From NCBI GenBank assembly GCA_947465495.1, contig CANIAS010000016.1, positions 1-51,696 of the forward strand: a stretch of DNA of 51,696 bases. Direction: 5' to 3'. Positions within the stretch are counted from its first letter, which is position 1. Each line of letters begins with the position of its first letter. Positions 1 through 8,987 of this stretch are shown here, in pieces. This DNA is from Candidatus Pollutiaquabacter sp. GTDB lineage: Bacteria > Bacteroidota > Bacteroidia > AKYH767-A > 2013-40CM-41-45. The position numbers and the translations under genes are program-made. The notes beneath the pieces were generated by a model, which made no database searches, was not told the DNA's origin, and saw only the letters and a program-made list of their open reading frames with translations.

Positions 1-680
1 CATCCAGTAGCTCCATCCAGAAAACCGGCTTGAAAAATATAGTGCTTGAAAAAACGAGCGATTGGTTTATACGTCATTTTGAAGGGCCCCGATTTTTTTC
101 CAAAGTCAAAAAGTGCCTTGGCACCAAGTTCACTGAAGCGATCAATTTGCCGTAGGTGATCAGTTTTAGTATAATAACTATAGTGCAAAAGATCACCCCT
201 TAAAAATCCGAGGGAAGTACCCGTTGATAGTAGGAACTCATCATGAGGATTGATCCCTCCCCATTGTCCGGCGGCACGCTTGAACAATCGTACTTTCCGA
301 TCCGGATACCAGCCACCATGTCGCACCCATTTACCGCAGTAGTTGGTCAGGCGATTCATGGCATACGCATCATGGGTCCATTGCGTCTTGACAGTACGAA
401 TAGAGGTTTTCAATTCTTCGGATAATGCTTCGTCGGCATCGAGTGAAAGTAAGTAGTTGTTCGATGCTTGTTTCAACGCAAAATTTTTCTGCTGAATATA
501 TCCTTCAAAATCGTGAACGATGAAACGGACTCCTTTCTCGTGGCAGATATTGGCTGTATCATCCGTTGAATTGGAATCAACCACAACAATTTCGTCAGCG
601 ATTCCTGCCAGGGAATCGATGCATCGAGCAATGTTGCGAGCTTCGTTGAACGTGATGATGACCGCGGATAGCCGGACCAT
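1..680 (-). CDS. Family 2 glycosyltransferase, WaaE/LgtF-like (partial)
   Basis: The reading frame opens with ATG at 680 and runs off the left edge with about 226 codons visible, so the C-terminus is missing. The protein begins MVRLSAVIITFNEARNIARC, the usual GT2 nucleotide-sugar binding start. It continues with VVDSNSTDDT (residues about 32-41) and the metal-binding acidic motif LSLDADEALS (about 78-87). The later pattern (YCGKWVRHGGWYPDRKVRLF, then H-D-E) is typical of the WaaE/KdtX/LgtF group, which adds a hexose to the LPS inner core or lipooligosaccharide at the cytoplasmic face of the inner membrane. The family call is firm; donor and acceptor cannot be read from the sequence. It is divergent from meaB across a 168-bp gap that must hold both promoters. 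Confidence 0.85.
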   Translation of the reverse strand, partial: MVRLSAVIITFNEARNIARCIDSLAGIADEIVVVDSNSTDDTANICHEKGVRFIVHDFEGYIQQKNFALKQASNNYLLSLDADEALSEELKTSIRTVKTQWTHDAYAMNRLTNYCGKWVRHGGWYPDRKVRLFKRAAGQWGGINPHDEFLLSTGTSLGFLRGDLLHYSYYTKTDHLRQIDRFSELGAKALFDFGKKSGPFKMTYKPIARFFKHYIFQAGFLDGATG

Positions 681-848
681 GATGGGTAGCGTTGATTTAA
701 TGACACAAAAATAGACTGAATATTGGTACCGAAGGCATTTCGGGATCTGTATTGATGCAACAACCAGAAACTATTCGAATGAAATATGGTAAATGAAACT
801 GTTTAGCGCGCTTTCCGTTAGTGCCTTTTTACCTGTATATTTCACCAT

Positions 849-1760
849 ATGCTACCATTCGATCCAAAAGAAACTGCCATCGCCCTTCGCAACGGTGATT
901 TTCAGTCATTGGCAAGGGTATTGACTTGGGTGGAAAACGAGTTACCTGGCTCATCGGAGTTGCTGTGCGCATTGCATTCTGATCCCGGGGTAGCCGTGGT
1001 AGGCTTTACAGGACCTCCAGGGGCCGGCAAAAGCACATTAATTAATTCCTTGATTACTCACTGGACCGCTCTTGGAAAGAAGGTGGCAATTCTGGCTGTT
1101 GATCCAACATCACCGTTCAATTTCGGTTCGCTATTGGGCGACCGATTGCGAATGGCGGAACACTTCAACAATCCGAATGTATTTATTCGTTCGGTAGCTA
1201 CACGCGGCTCTTTGGGCGGACTTTCAGAAAAAGTAATAGAACTTACGGATGTACTTCGCTGCGCCGCATTCGATATCATTATCGTGGAAACGGTTGGAGT
1301 AGGACAATCCGAAATAGAGATTGCAGGCTTGGCCGATACTACGGTGGTGATGGTCGTTCCGGAGGCAGGTGATGAGATCCAAACCATGAAATCGGGGATC
1401 ATGGAAATCGCAGATTTATTCATAGTAAACAAAGCCGACCGAGAAGGAGCTGATTCCCTCCTATTTGCCTTACAGCAGTTGGTGGTACATCCCAAATCCG
1501 ACGGTTGGAAGATTCCTGTTTTGAAAACCACAGCCACGTTACAGAGCGGAGTGGCCGAGGTGGCTGCAGCTATTGAAAAACACCGAACTTCAGGGGCTTT
1601 TAACGAAAAAAAAATATACTTGCTTACTGAAAAGGCCTACCGTTTGATTCAGCAGCAGCGTATGCGAGGAGTTTTGAAATCGGAATTGCTGGAAGAACTT
1701 AAAAAGGTTGTAAATACGGAAAATTTCAACCTTTACAGGTTTGTTTCCACGCGTGGATGA
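849..1760 (+). CDS. meaB: Methylmalonyl-CoA mutase-associated GTPase MeaB
   Basis: A G3E-family P-loop GTPase of 303 aa, close to the family's usual length. Walker A is GPPGAGKST at about residues 55-63, the switch region is IVETVGVGQSE at about 145-155, and the guanine-specificity motif is NKAD at 194-197. MeaB chaperones adenosylcobalamin-dependent methylmalonyl-CoA mutase, gating cofactor loading and protecting it from inactivation. The mutase itself is not in this window. A metabolic link to the pyrimidine-degradation cluster at 31-39 kb is possible, because thymine breakdown yields propionyl-CoA, but the genes are far apart. The start is the ATG at 849; no convincing ribosome binding site is present, as is usual in Bacteroidota. 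Confidence 0.93.
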   Translation: MLPFDPKETAIALRNGDFQSLARVLTWVENELPGSSELLCALHSDPGVAVVGFTGPPGAGKSTLINSLITHWTALGKKVAILAVDPTSPFNFGSLLGDRLRMAEHFNNPNVFIRSVATRGSLGGLSEKVIELTDVLRCAAFDIIIVETVGVGQSEIEIAGLADTTVVMVVPEAGDEIQTMKSGIMEIADLFIVNKADREGADSLLFALQQLVVHPKSDGWKIPVLKTTATLQSGVAEVAAAIEKHRTSGAFNEKKIYLLTEKAYRLIQQQRMRGVLKSELLEELKKVVNTENFNLYRFVSTRG

Positions 1761-1825
1761 TTTGATAAACCAATCGCAATAAATCGTATTTTCAGCCCTT
1801 TAAAGGTAACCAGTTGACACCGTCA

Positions 1826-3856
1826 ATGACATCTTCACTCTCACGATTCAGACTCCTGCTGATGACAGCAGCACTCTGCCTGACATTATCATCGGCCAAC
1901 GCCCAACTCTTTTGGACGGAGGATTTCGGCCAGACAACCGCCGGAACCTGTGATCAAGGAAATCCTGCCAACGGTTTCGTTTCCTCCAATGGAACCTGGC
2001 AGATGACCGATGTAACACCTCCTGATCCATTCGCGAACACTTGGTATATCAGCGCGGCCGAAGCTGGGCTGACCAATGGTAGTTGTAACATCGGAGGATG
2101 TGGCACTGATCCTAACCAAGTTAACCGCACCTTGCACATCGGTGCTGTGGTCGGTGCACCAACTGTCATTTGCCCAACTGGCGATTGCGGCGCATCGTAT
2201 GATCCGGGTGGATTCCAACCCAACGTTGTGGCCACTGATCGTCGTGCGGAGAGTCCAATCATCGATTGCACGAACAAAACAAACGTACAATTGGCCTTCG
2301 ATTACCTGATGAACGGAGAATCGGGTGCCGACTTCGGCAGTGTCGATTATTTTGATGGGTCATCCTGGAACCAGATTGATATACTCTCCACCACACCAAG
2401 CTGTGGTACGGGTAACAGTACATGGACCACCCATCTGGTATCGTTGCCGCTTTCTGCCAACAATAATCCTTCCGTCAGAATTGGCTTCCACTGGAAAAAC
2501 GATAACGGTGGAACCGGGGTTAATCCATCGATTGCCGTTGACAATATTCAGCTGATAAATGTTGCACCGCCCAGCAGTTCCAACTTCTTTGCATCCGATA
2601 GTGTAATTTGTGCAGGAAGTTGCATCAGCTATGCGGCTCAAACGAGTAGTGCCACCGCTTGGTCGTGGATTTTCGTAGGCGGAAATCCTGGAACAGCCAC
2701 TGGTCAGAATCCAGCAAACATCTGCTATGCCAGTCCTGGCTCCTACAGCACAATCATGATTGCCTATAATTCTAGTGGCAACGATACCGTGGTACGTACC
2801 GATTATATTACCTCCATTGCCTGTGTGGCACCGATAGCAGATTTCACAGCATCCGATACTTCGTTCTGCGAGCGAAGTTGCATTGATTTTTACGATCAAT
2901 CTATCAATGGTGTAACACGCTGGACCTGGCAATTCCCTGGAGCTTTTCCGGTAGTAGCTTCCAACCTTCAAAACCCAACCGGAATTTGTTATCCAACTCC
3001 CGGTGCCTACGACGTATTGCTCATCGTTGAAAGCCCCTTTGGAATTGACTCACTTTTAAAATCCGTGTATATCAATGTCGAAAGCTGTCCGCTTCCTACC
3101 GCGGGCTTCTCCGCCAGTTCTGTGATCGCCTGCAACAACACCTGCATCAACTTCACGGACGAATCATTGGATACCGATACAACAACAACCTGGAACTGGT
3201 ATTTCCCAGGAGCAGTGGTGGACACTTCTACCCGAAAGAATCCTACCTGTATCAGGTACGACCATGATGGATACTACGACGTACAATTGTTGGTCACCAA
3301 TCTTTATGGTTCTGACACCTTGACGTTGTATTCCTACATTCGGATTGAGAGTGTTCCAACGGCTTTCACCGGACCTGATACCGCGATGTTCTTCGGCAGT
3401 TCGTATCAGTTGCATGCGGGCGGCGGATTGACCTACCAGTGGTCACCCGCAGCTGGATTAAGCGCGACAGATATAGCCGACCCGATTGCCTCACCAAATG
3501 AAACTACCACCTATACTTGTTCCATCTCCGATGGATCTGGTTGTACGACCACTCGACAAGTAACTGTGACCATCTTGCACAACAACGACTTCTTCATACC
3601 AACCACCTTTTCGCCAAACGGTGATTATAAAAACGACTACCTGTTTGTGCGAGGAAACAACCTCCGCAAATTCCGATTCAGTGTATTTGACCGTTGGGGA
3701 GAAAAAGTCTTTGAAACACAAGATGAACTCAATGGTTGGGATGGAACGTACAAAGGCAAAGATCTCAATACTGGAGTTTATACATGGGTGTTAACCATTG
3801 TATACGATGATTCAAATTCAATCACTGAAACAGGTTCAACCACCTTGCTGCGCTAA
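1826..3856 (+). CDS. PKD-domain protein with CHU_C (T9SS type B) C-terminal domain
   Basis: A secreted protein of 676 aa from the ATG at 1826. A TTG at 1814 would add only four residues; ATG is preferred because the signal peptide (LLLMTAALCLTLSSANA, cleavage near residue 26) then starts normally. An N-terminal jelly-roll-like segment of about 230 residues contains several cysteines. Three related repeats of roughly 80 residues follow (about 250-500), each with a WxW and a G-x-Y-x-V core typical of PKD folds and a CxxxC near its start. The last about 90 residues, with TFSPNGDYKND, FDRWGEKVF and WDGTYKGKDLNTGVY, are a gliding-motility-associated C-terminal domain, a T9SS type B sorting signal. 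The predicted location is the cell surface or medium. It lies three bases upstream of a porP-like gene. Confidence 0.9.
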   Translation: MTSSLSRFRLLLMTAALCLTLSSANAQLFWTEDFGQTTAGTCDQGNPANGFVSSNGTWQMTDVTPPDPFANTWYISAAEAGLTNGSCNIGGCGTDPNQVNRTLHIGAVVGAPTVICPTGDCGASYDPGGFQPNVVATDRRAESPIIDCTNKTNVQLAFDYLMNGESGADFGSVDYFDGSSWNQIDILSTTPSCGTGNSTWTTHLVSLPLSANNNPSVRIGFHWKNDNGGTGVNPSIAVDNIQLINVAPPSSSNFFASDSVICAGSCISYAAQTSSATAWSWIFVGGNPGTATGQNPANICYASPGSYSTIMIAYNSSGNDTVVRTDYITSIACVAPIADFTASDTSFCERSCIDFYDQSINGVTRWTWQFPGAFPVVASNLQNPTGICYPTPGAYDVLLIVESPFGIDSLLKSVYINVESCPLPTAGFSASSVIACNNTCINFTDESLDTDTTTTWNWYFPGAVVDTSTRKNPTCIRYDHDGYYDVQLLVTNLYGSDTLTLYSYIRIESVPTAFTGPDTAMFFGSSYQLHAGGGLTYQWSPAAGLSATDIADPIASPNETTTYTCSISDGSGCTTTRQVTVTILHNNDFFIPTTFSPNGDYKNDYLFVRGNNLRKFRFSVFDRWGEKVFETQDELNGWDGTYKGKDLNTGVYTWVLTIVYDDSNSITETGSTTLLR

Positions 3857-3859
3857 GTC

Positions 3860-4930
3860 ATGAAATCTACTTCCAAATATTTCGTACGTCTTGTAGGCTG
3901 CTTCGCAGTAGTTCTGATGGAGCTGCTTTCATTGGATGCTGTCCAGGCACAAGACATCCATTTTAGCCAATATTACAATTCACCATTGGCGGTAAATCCC
4001 GCCATGACTGGTGTTTTTGATGGTATTGTACGTGTAACCAACAACTACCGCAGCCAATGGTCCTCACTTGGCGAAGGATATAAAACACTTCAGTTGTCTG
4101 TGGATGCTCCGTTAGGTAAAAATCCTCAGGAGAAAAGTTACTTCGGCGGCGGCCTCTTACTTTATCAGGATAAAGCAGGTTCCGCTCAACTGAAGCGCAC
4201 CATGGCAGAAGCGTCTCTATCGTATACGACAGCCTTGGATGATGCGAGTGAGCATTGGTTTTCAGTAGGCTTCCAGGCAGGACTCGATCAATTTGCCGTA
4301 GACTTGTCGCAAGCTACCTGGGATGAACAATGGAATGGAGACCATTACGATCCATCCATTCCAACTACGGAGATTATACAGCTGCCAACGTTTTCTCACC
4401 TTGATATCAACGCAGGTGTCAACTACTATTATTCACCCGATGGATTCAATACCGTTTCTGCCGGGTTGAGCATGTCCCACATTGGTTCACCAAATGTCAG
4501 CTTTATCCCACTTGGAGAAGACCCTTTGCAGAGTCGCTTCACCATTAATAGTAGTGGTGATTTTGCTGCCAACGATGATCGAAGTCTATTTATAAATCCT
4601 CGTTTACTTGTTCAAATGCAAGGCAAACAAAAAGAAGTTATTCTGGGCGGTTATGTACGAAACAAGCTTCGCTTGAAATCATTGTATACTGGTTATGAAA
4701 AAGAAATCTTCTTTGATTTGGGAGCGTTTTACCGAATGAATGAATCATTTATTTTATCCAGCCGATTCCAATATCATGCTTTCGGTCTCGGTATTTCCTA
4801 CGACTTTGGTGTTGGCAAACTCGCTAAATTGGTTAATGCCAATAGTTGGGAAATGTCGCTGAACTATATTCTACCTGTGCCACGCGGACAGCGTGCACGG
4901 AATTTCAATAAGATGCCTCGCTTCCTGTAA
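3860..4930 (+). CDS. PorP/SprF family type IX secretion system membrane protein
   Basis: A 356-aa outer-membrane protein with a cleavable N-terminal signal ending near VQAQDIHFSQYY. The mature start (HFSQYYNSPLAVNPAMTG) and the following NNYRSQW are hallmarks of the PorP/SprF family. The remainder alternates short amphipathic strands, consistent with a beta-barrel. SprF in Flavobacterium johnsoniae is needed for secretion or surface attachment of the SprB adhesin encoded beside it. Paralogues are commonly found directly after type B cargo genes, as here, where only three bases separate the two genes. The likely role is dedicated export or anchoring of the upstream CHU_C protein; that partner assignment is inference from neighbourhood. 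A strong terminator follows. Confidence 0.92.
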   Translation: MKSTSKYFVRLVGCFAVVLMELLSLDAVQAQDIHFSQYYNSPLAVNPAMTGVFDGIVRVTNNYRSQWSSLGEGYKTLQLSVDAPLGKNPQEKSYFGGGLLLYQDKAGSAQLKRTMAEASLSYTTALDDASEHWFSVGFQAGLDQFAVDLSQATWDEQWNGDHYDPSIPTTEIIQLPTFSHLDINAGVNYYYSPDGFNTVSAGLSMSHIGSPNVSFIPLGEDPLQSRFTINSSGDFAANDDRSLFINPRLLVQMQGKQKEVILGGYVRNKLRLKSLYTGYEKEIFFDLGAFYRMNESFILSSRFQYHAFGLGISYDFGVGKLAKLVNANSWEMSLNYILPVPRGQRARNFNKMPRFL

Positions 4931-4954
4931 GCTAAGTGTATAATTACAAAAAGA

Positions 4955-4985
4955 ATGGTCGGAGATCCTCCGGCCATTTTTTTTA
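4955..4985. terminator. Bidirectional Rho-independent terminator
   Basis: A 10-bp stem (ATGGTCGGAG / CTCCGGCCAT, one G-T wobble) with a three-base loop is flanked by A residues on the left and a T run on the right. It sits between the convergent porP-like gene (+) and murF-alr (-) and can serve both. Its T tract overlaps the murF-alr stop region. Confidence 0.85.
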
Positions 4986-7466
4986 TTCCTGAAAATATAC
5001 TCGTTTGACACGTTGGGAAATTCCTGTCAGAATTTCGTAGGGGATGGTTCCTAATTGCCGGGCCATTTCATAAACTGGTAGCTCTGGACCAAAAACAATT
5101 ACTTCATCTCCTTCTTTTGCGGGAATATCCGTGATGTCCAACATGGTCATGTCCATACAAACATTGCCAAGAATCGGTGCCAGTTTCCCATTCACCAGCA
5201 TCTTGCCAACACCATTACTCAAACGTCGATTAATGCCGTCTGCATAACCCACTGCAACGGTGGCTACAACGGTTTCACGTTTGAGAATGCCTTTACGACT
5301 ATATCCTACGGTCTCGTTAGCCGGAACATTTTTGATCTGCGAAATGGTTGTTCGAAGCGTAGCTACTTGTTGTAATTGTTGTTGCTCATGGGTGGTTGCA
5401 GCGAAACCGTACAGACCGATTCCAAGTCGGACCATTTCGAATTGCGCTTCACTGAAACGCAAAATTCCGGAAGAGTTGAGCGCATGACGCATGATCGGAT
5501 AATCGAACGACTGTTGAATCAATTCACTGGTCTTAACAAATCGTTCTATTTGTCGGTTGGTGAATCCGTCATGTTCTGACTCATCACTCGCAGCCAAATG
5601 TGTAAAGATCGACTGAACGTGCAATTGCCGGTTGTTACGAATACGCACAATCAACTCGCGAATTTCCTGTTCTTCAAATCCAAGTCGGTGCATACCCGTA
5701 TCCAACTTGAGGTGAATTCTGAACGGCTCATCCGTTGTAGATTTCAACGAAGCATTGAGCTGATTGAGTAATCTGAAATTATAGATTTCGGGTTCGAGTC
5801 GATATCGGACCATGGCATCAAAACTTTGCACTTCTGGATTCATTACCATGATCGGGAGCGTAACACCCGACTTACGAAGTTCAACACCTTCGTCGGTATA
5901 TGCTACAGCGAGGTAATCGACGTGGTGAAATTGCAGAATGTTTGCTATCTCGTGTCCTCCGCTACCGTACGAGGTGGCTTTCACCATGGCCATGATTTTG
6001 GTAGACGACTGCAAACGCGATCGGTAATAATTGAGATTATGAATCAGCGAATTGATATTGATCTCCAGCACTGTTTCATGAGCTTTTTGCTGAAGCAGCT
6101 TTACAATTTGTTCGAATCCAAAGGGTCGAGCGCCTTTCAACAAAACAGCTTCTTCGCGGAAATTCATCAAAGGAAATGCTTTCAGAAATTCATCCGTCGA
6201 ATCGTAAAACTCGGTTGGTAATCGGAACAACTCCTTTTGACGAATCAAGGCAGGGCCTATGGCTATCAATCGTGTTATACGTTTGGCGGCTAGCAGATCG
6301 GATACTTCTCGGTAAAGTGATTCTTCATTTTTGCCACTTTGCAGAATATCAGAAAGTATAACCGTCTTCTTCTCATGCTGTTTCTGCTGATTAAGAAAAT
6401 CCAGCGCGATTGTCAGCGATCCTATATCCGAATTGTAGCTGTCGTTGATGATGGAACAATGGTTTACGCCATTCTTCATTTCAAGTCGCATCGCGACAGG
6501 ACTGAGGTAATGCATCCGCTCACTGATCACCTCTTGATCAATTCCAGACAAGAGCATAAATGACCAACAATGTATTGCATTTTCAACAGATGCATCATCG
6601 GTAAAAGGTATACGAATGGAAATGAAACGATTTTCAAAAACGGCCTGAATCTCGGATTCATCCGCAGACTTGGTGATTCGTCCGATTTGCAAATCGGCCT
6701 TAGTTCGACGCGACCATGTAAAGGTCCGAATATCCTTTCTTGATGCTGATAAAGCAGCTACCGCTTCTTGAATCTCTGGATAATCTTTACAATAGATCAG
6801 TGATTCAACATGACGGAATAGTTGAAACTTTTCCTCCACTTTCTCGTGACGTGACGTGAAACTGGCGTCATGGGCTGAACCGATATTGGTAATAATACCG
6901 ATAGCAGGTAAAATCATACTCTCCAATCGTGCCATTTCATATGGCTTCGAAATTCCCGCCTCAAAAATTCCGAGCTGGTGGTCGTCGTTCATCTGCCAAA
7001 TGGACAACGGCACGCCGATTTGTGAATTATAACTCTTAGGACTTCGAACGATCGTAAAGTCGGGACGTAATAACTGAAACAACCATTCTTTGACAATGGT
7101 CTTGCCGTTGCTGCCAGTGATTCCGATGACAGGAATCGGAAAATGTTTTCGGTGAAACGCGGCCAATTGCTGTAACGCAATAAGGGCGTCAGGCACCTGA
7201 ATAAAATTCGCCTCGAGGGCATCGTAAGCTGGACGGTAATCACTAATCACAAAATTCCGGACACCTTGTGCTACAAGCTCTGGAATAAACCGATGACCAT
7301 CGTGGCGTTCGCCTTTCAGTGCAAAAAAGAGAGAGACTTCCGGATGTGTGAGTTTACGGCTATCCGTGACGAGATCCTCGAAAGACGTATGATGAGAAAC
7401 ACGAATTATGGTGTTTCCGCCCGTAGTTTCCGCAACCGTCCGAATCGTATACTCGTTGGGGCCCAT
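4983..7466 (-). CDS. Bifunctional UDP-MurNAc-tripeptide:D-Ala-D-Ala ligase / alanine racemase
   Basis: A fusion of MurF and Alr, 827 aa. The N-terminal ligase half (about 1-460) has a MurE/F N-domain with TDSRKL, the ATP-binding loop GITGSNGKT at about 115-123, EAGISKPYEM, and the MurF motif INDSYNSDIGS at about 340-350. The C-terminal half (about 465-827) is a fold-type III alanine racemase. The PLP lysine lies in AMVKATSYGSG (K about 496), VGYADGINRR is present, and the tyrosine-side motif is GNVCMDMTMLDIT. Together they make D-alanine and add D-Ala-D-Ala to the peptidoglycan stem precursor in the cytoplasm. The fusion is a known Bacteroidota arrangement. The gene starts six bases after the tdk stop, so the two are probably co-transcribed. 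Confidence 0.95.
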   Translation of the reverse strand: MGPNEYTIRTVAETTGGNTIIRVSHHTSFEDLVTDSRKLTHPEVSLFFALKGERHDGHRFIPELVAQGVRNFVISDYRPAYDALEANFIQVPDALIALQQLAAFHRKHFPIPVIGITGSNGKTIVKEWLFQLLRPDFTIVRSPKSYNSQIGVPLSIWQMNDDHQLGIFEAGISKPYEMARLESMILPAIGIITNIGSAHDASFTSRHEKVEEKFQLFRHVESLIYCKDYPEIQEAVAALSASRKDIRTFTWSRRTKADLQIGRITKSADESEIQAVFENRFISIRIPFTDDASVENAIHCWSFMLLSGIDQEVISERMHYLSPVAMRLEMKNGVNHCSIINDSYNSDIGSLTIALDFLNQQKQHEKKTVILSDILQSGKNEESLYREVSDLLAAKRITRLIAIGPALIRQKELFRLPTEFYDSTDEFLKAFPLMNFREEAVLLKGARPFGFEQIVKLLQQKAHETVLEININSLIHNLNYYRSRLQSSTKIMAMVKATSYGSGGHEIANILQFHHVDYLAVAYTDEGVELRKSGVTLPIMVMNPEVQSFDAMVRYRLEPEIYNFRLLNQLNASLKSTTDEPFRIHLKLDTGMHRLGFEEQEIRELIVRIRNNRQLHVQSIFTHLAASDESEHDGFTNRQIERFVKTSELIQQSFDYPIMRHALNSSGILRFSEAQFEMVRLGIGLYGFAATTHEQQQLQQVATLRTTISQIKNVPANETVGYSRKGILKRETVVATVAVGYADGINRRLSNGVGKMLVNGKLAPILGNVCMDMTMLDITDIPAKEGDEVIVFGPELPVYEMARQLGTIPYEILTGISQRVKRVYFQE

Positions 7467-7472
7467 CAGGAA

Positions 7473-8057
7473 TCAACCTTGTTGTGAATTCTCTTCGTTA
7501 TAGCAGGTGCGGCAGAGTGGCACGTAGCTTTCCTGCTCACCAAGCAGAATTCGAGATGCATTGGCGACAGTACGATGGGAAAAATTAGCCAGATTACCGC
7601 AGCGAATACAAATGGCGTGGACCTTGGTCACATATTCAGCCGTTGCCAGCATGTGCGGAATGGGGCCAAATGGTTTTCCAAGGTAGTCCATGTCGAGTCC
7701 GGCCACCACTACACGTATTCCTCTATCGGCTAATTGCCTGCAAACGGAAGGAAGATTATCGTCAAAGAACTGCGCCTCGTCGATACCAACCACTTCCACT
7801 TCGGCGGCCATAAGCAAAATCTGGGATGACGAATCAACGGGGGTTGAATGAATAAAATTGGAATCGTGGGAAACGACGTTCGTATCGTCATAACGAACGT
7901 CCACTTTGGGCTTGAAGATTTCAACCTTTTGCCTGGCAATTTTAGCGCGCTTAAGGCGGCGTATAAGCTCTTCGGTTTTACCGGAAAACATGCATCCGCA
8001 AATCACTTCAATATGACCGCGGCGTGGCTCCGTTTTCTTTAGGTTTTCTACAAACAT
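7473..8057 (-). CDS. tdk: Thymidine kinase
   Basis: A type II thymidine kinase of 194 aa, the normal length. Walker A is GCMFSGKT (about 21-28). The [11 protein letters not shown] motif carries the catalytic glutamate. The C-terminal zinc-binding region has CIRCG and, further on, CRTCY, giving four cysteines. It phosphorylates thymidine (and deoxyuridine) to the monophosphate in the salvage pathway. It is first in a two-gene unit with murF-alr and is divergent from the gene at 8237. Confidence 0.96.
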   Translation of the reverse strand: MFVENLKKTEPRRGHIEVICGCMFSGKTEELIRRLKRAKIARQKVEIFKPKVDVRYDDTNVVSHDSNFIHSTPVDSSSQILLMAAEVEVVGIDEAQFFDDNLPSVCRQLADRGIRVVVAGLDMDYLGKPFGPIPHMLATAEYVTKVHAICIRCGNLANFSHRTVANASRILLGEQESYVPLCRTCYNEENSQQG

Positions 8058-8216
8058 TCTTCCTTGACTTGGGATAGCGAAACTATGAGTTTTATAGCAT
8101 AATTAAAAGGAGTAGTACGGGGAAAACCAGACTAAAACGGTGATCTGACATACAATTTAACGTGACCCTGTTCGTTTCATTTTGCGGACCACCGGATTAG
8201 CAGGCGGTATCTATCG

Positions 8217-8224
8217 TATTTTTG
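8217..8224 (+). promoter_or_regulatory. Bacteroidota -7 promoter element
   Basis: TATTTTTG is an exact match to the Bacteroidota -7 consensus TAnnTTTG. It ends 12 bases before the ATG at 8237, giving a predicted leader of only about 6 nt. A clear -33 TTG at the usual spacing is not seen. The element covers the TTG at 8222, which argues against translation starting there. Confidence 0.4.
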
Positions 8225-8236
8225 ACATATAAGACC

Positions 8237-8980
8237 ATGAATAAAGAAATTATCCACCAACAGCTTCATCACCGTCTGGAAGACCTGATGGAAAAACACG
8301 AAGAGATGATGCAACATTCCGGCGCCATCCCTCACGAAGATGTTCTTCAATTATTGAAAGACTTCAAGATCACGTACGAACTGGCGCTTTCATTGCATCA
8401 TCACAACGCGATCAAAACGATGGAAGATCTGGAAGTTATTGTAGCGGAACGCTACAATGGCATGATTACCGCCAAGCAGGAGCCTGCACCCGCTACTACG
8501 TCTGAGAATCGTACAGAACATCATCCGGCCAATACTGAAGAGTTGCTTATCGACACCACTAATTATTCGAAACAACCATCTGTCGACCTGCCAGAAGGAA
8601 TTAAAATGAGTAGCGATGTTCACGATCAATTTGAAGCACGCCCAACAATCGGACAGCAATTTAAGGGGGGCGCCACCCTTGCAGAAATCATTGCGCAGCG
8701 TTCAGGATCCTCACGCATGTCAGATACTCTGCAACATGCGCCGATAAGCGATTTGCGTACTGCGATCGGCATCAACGAGCGATTCCAATTTATCCAACAA
8801 CTTTTTAGTGGTAACGCTGGAAACTTTATGATGGCGGTGGAAAAAATCAATGGATTTTCGTCGATGAATCAAGCGATGAACTACCTGGATCAAGAAGTAG
8901 TAAGCCGAAACACGTGGGACCTTACCTCCGAACCTGTTCGTCACTTTGTCGAACTCGTCGAACGTCGATTCAATTCCTGA
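8237..8980 (+). CDS. Conserved uncharacterised protein upstream of rsmI
   Basis: A 247-aa cytoplasmic protein without signal peptide or membrane segments. The N-terminal about 80 residues are strongly helical and rich in His, Glu and Leu (an HHRLEDLMEKHEEMMQHSG stretch), and resemble a coiled coil. A low-complexity polar linker follows (about 80-145). The C-terminal about 85 residues form the recognisable block: DLRTAIGINERFQFIQQLF, then a segment ending in NTWDLTSEPVRHFVELVERRF. As I recall, that block recurs in uncharacterised Bacteroidota proteins; no activity is known to me. The start is taken as the ATG at 8237 because the only upstream alternative (TTG 8222) lies inside a promoter motif. 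It ends seven bases before rsmI, so the two are almost certainly co-transcribed. Confidence 0.85.
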   Translation: MNKEIIHQQLHHRLEDLMEKHEEMMQHSGAIPHEDVLQLLKDFKITYELALSLHHHNAIKTMEDLEVIVAERYNGMITAKQEPAPATTSENRTEHHPANTEELLIDTTNYSKQPSVDLPEGIKMSSDVHDQFEARPTIGQQFKGGATLAEIIAQRSGSSRMSDTLQHAPISDLRTAIGINERFQFIQQLFSGNAGNFMMAVEKINGFSSMNQAMNYLDQEVVSRNTWDLTSEPVRHFVELVERRFNS

Positions 8981-8987
8981 ACGGAAG

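Noticed and set aside
473-763. Minus-strand open frame of 96 codons
   Set aside because: It is a shifted frame over the glycosyltransferase whose true start is at 680; it has no family motifs.
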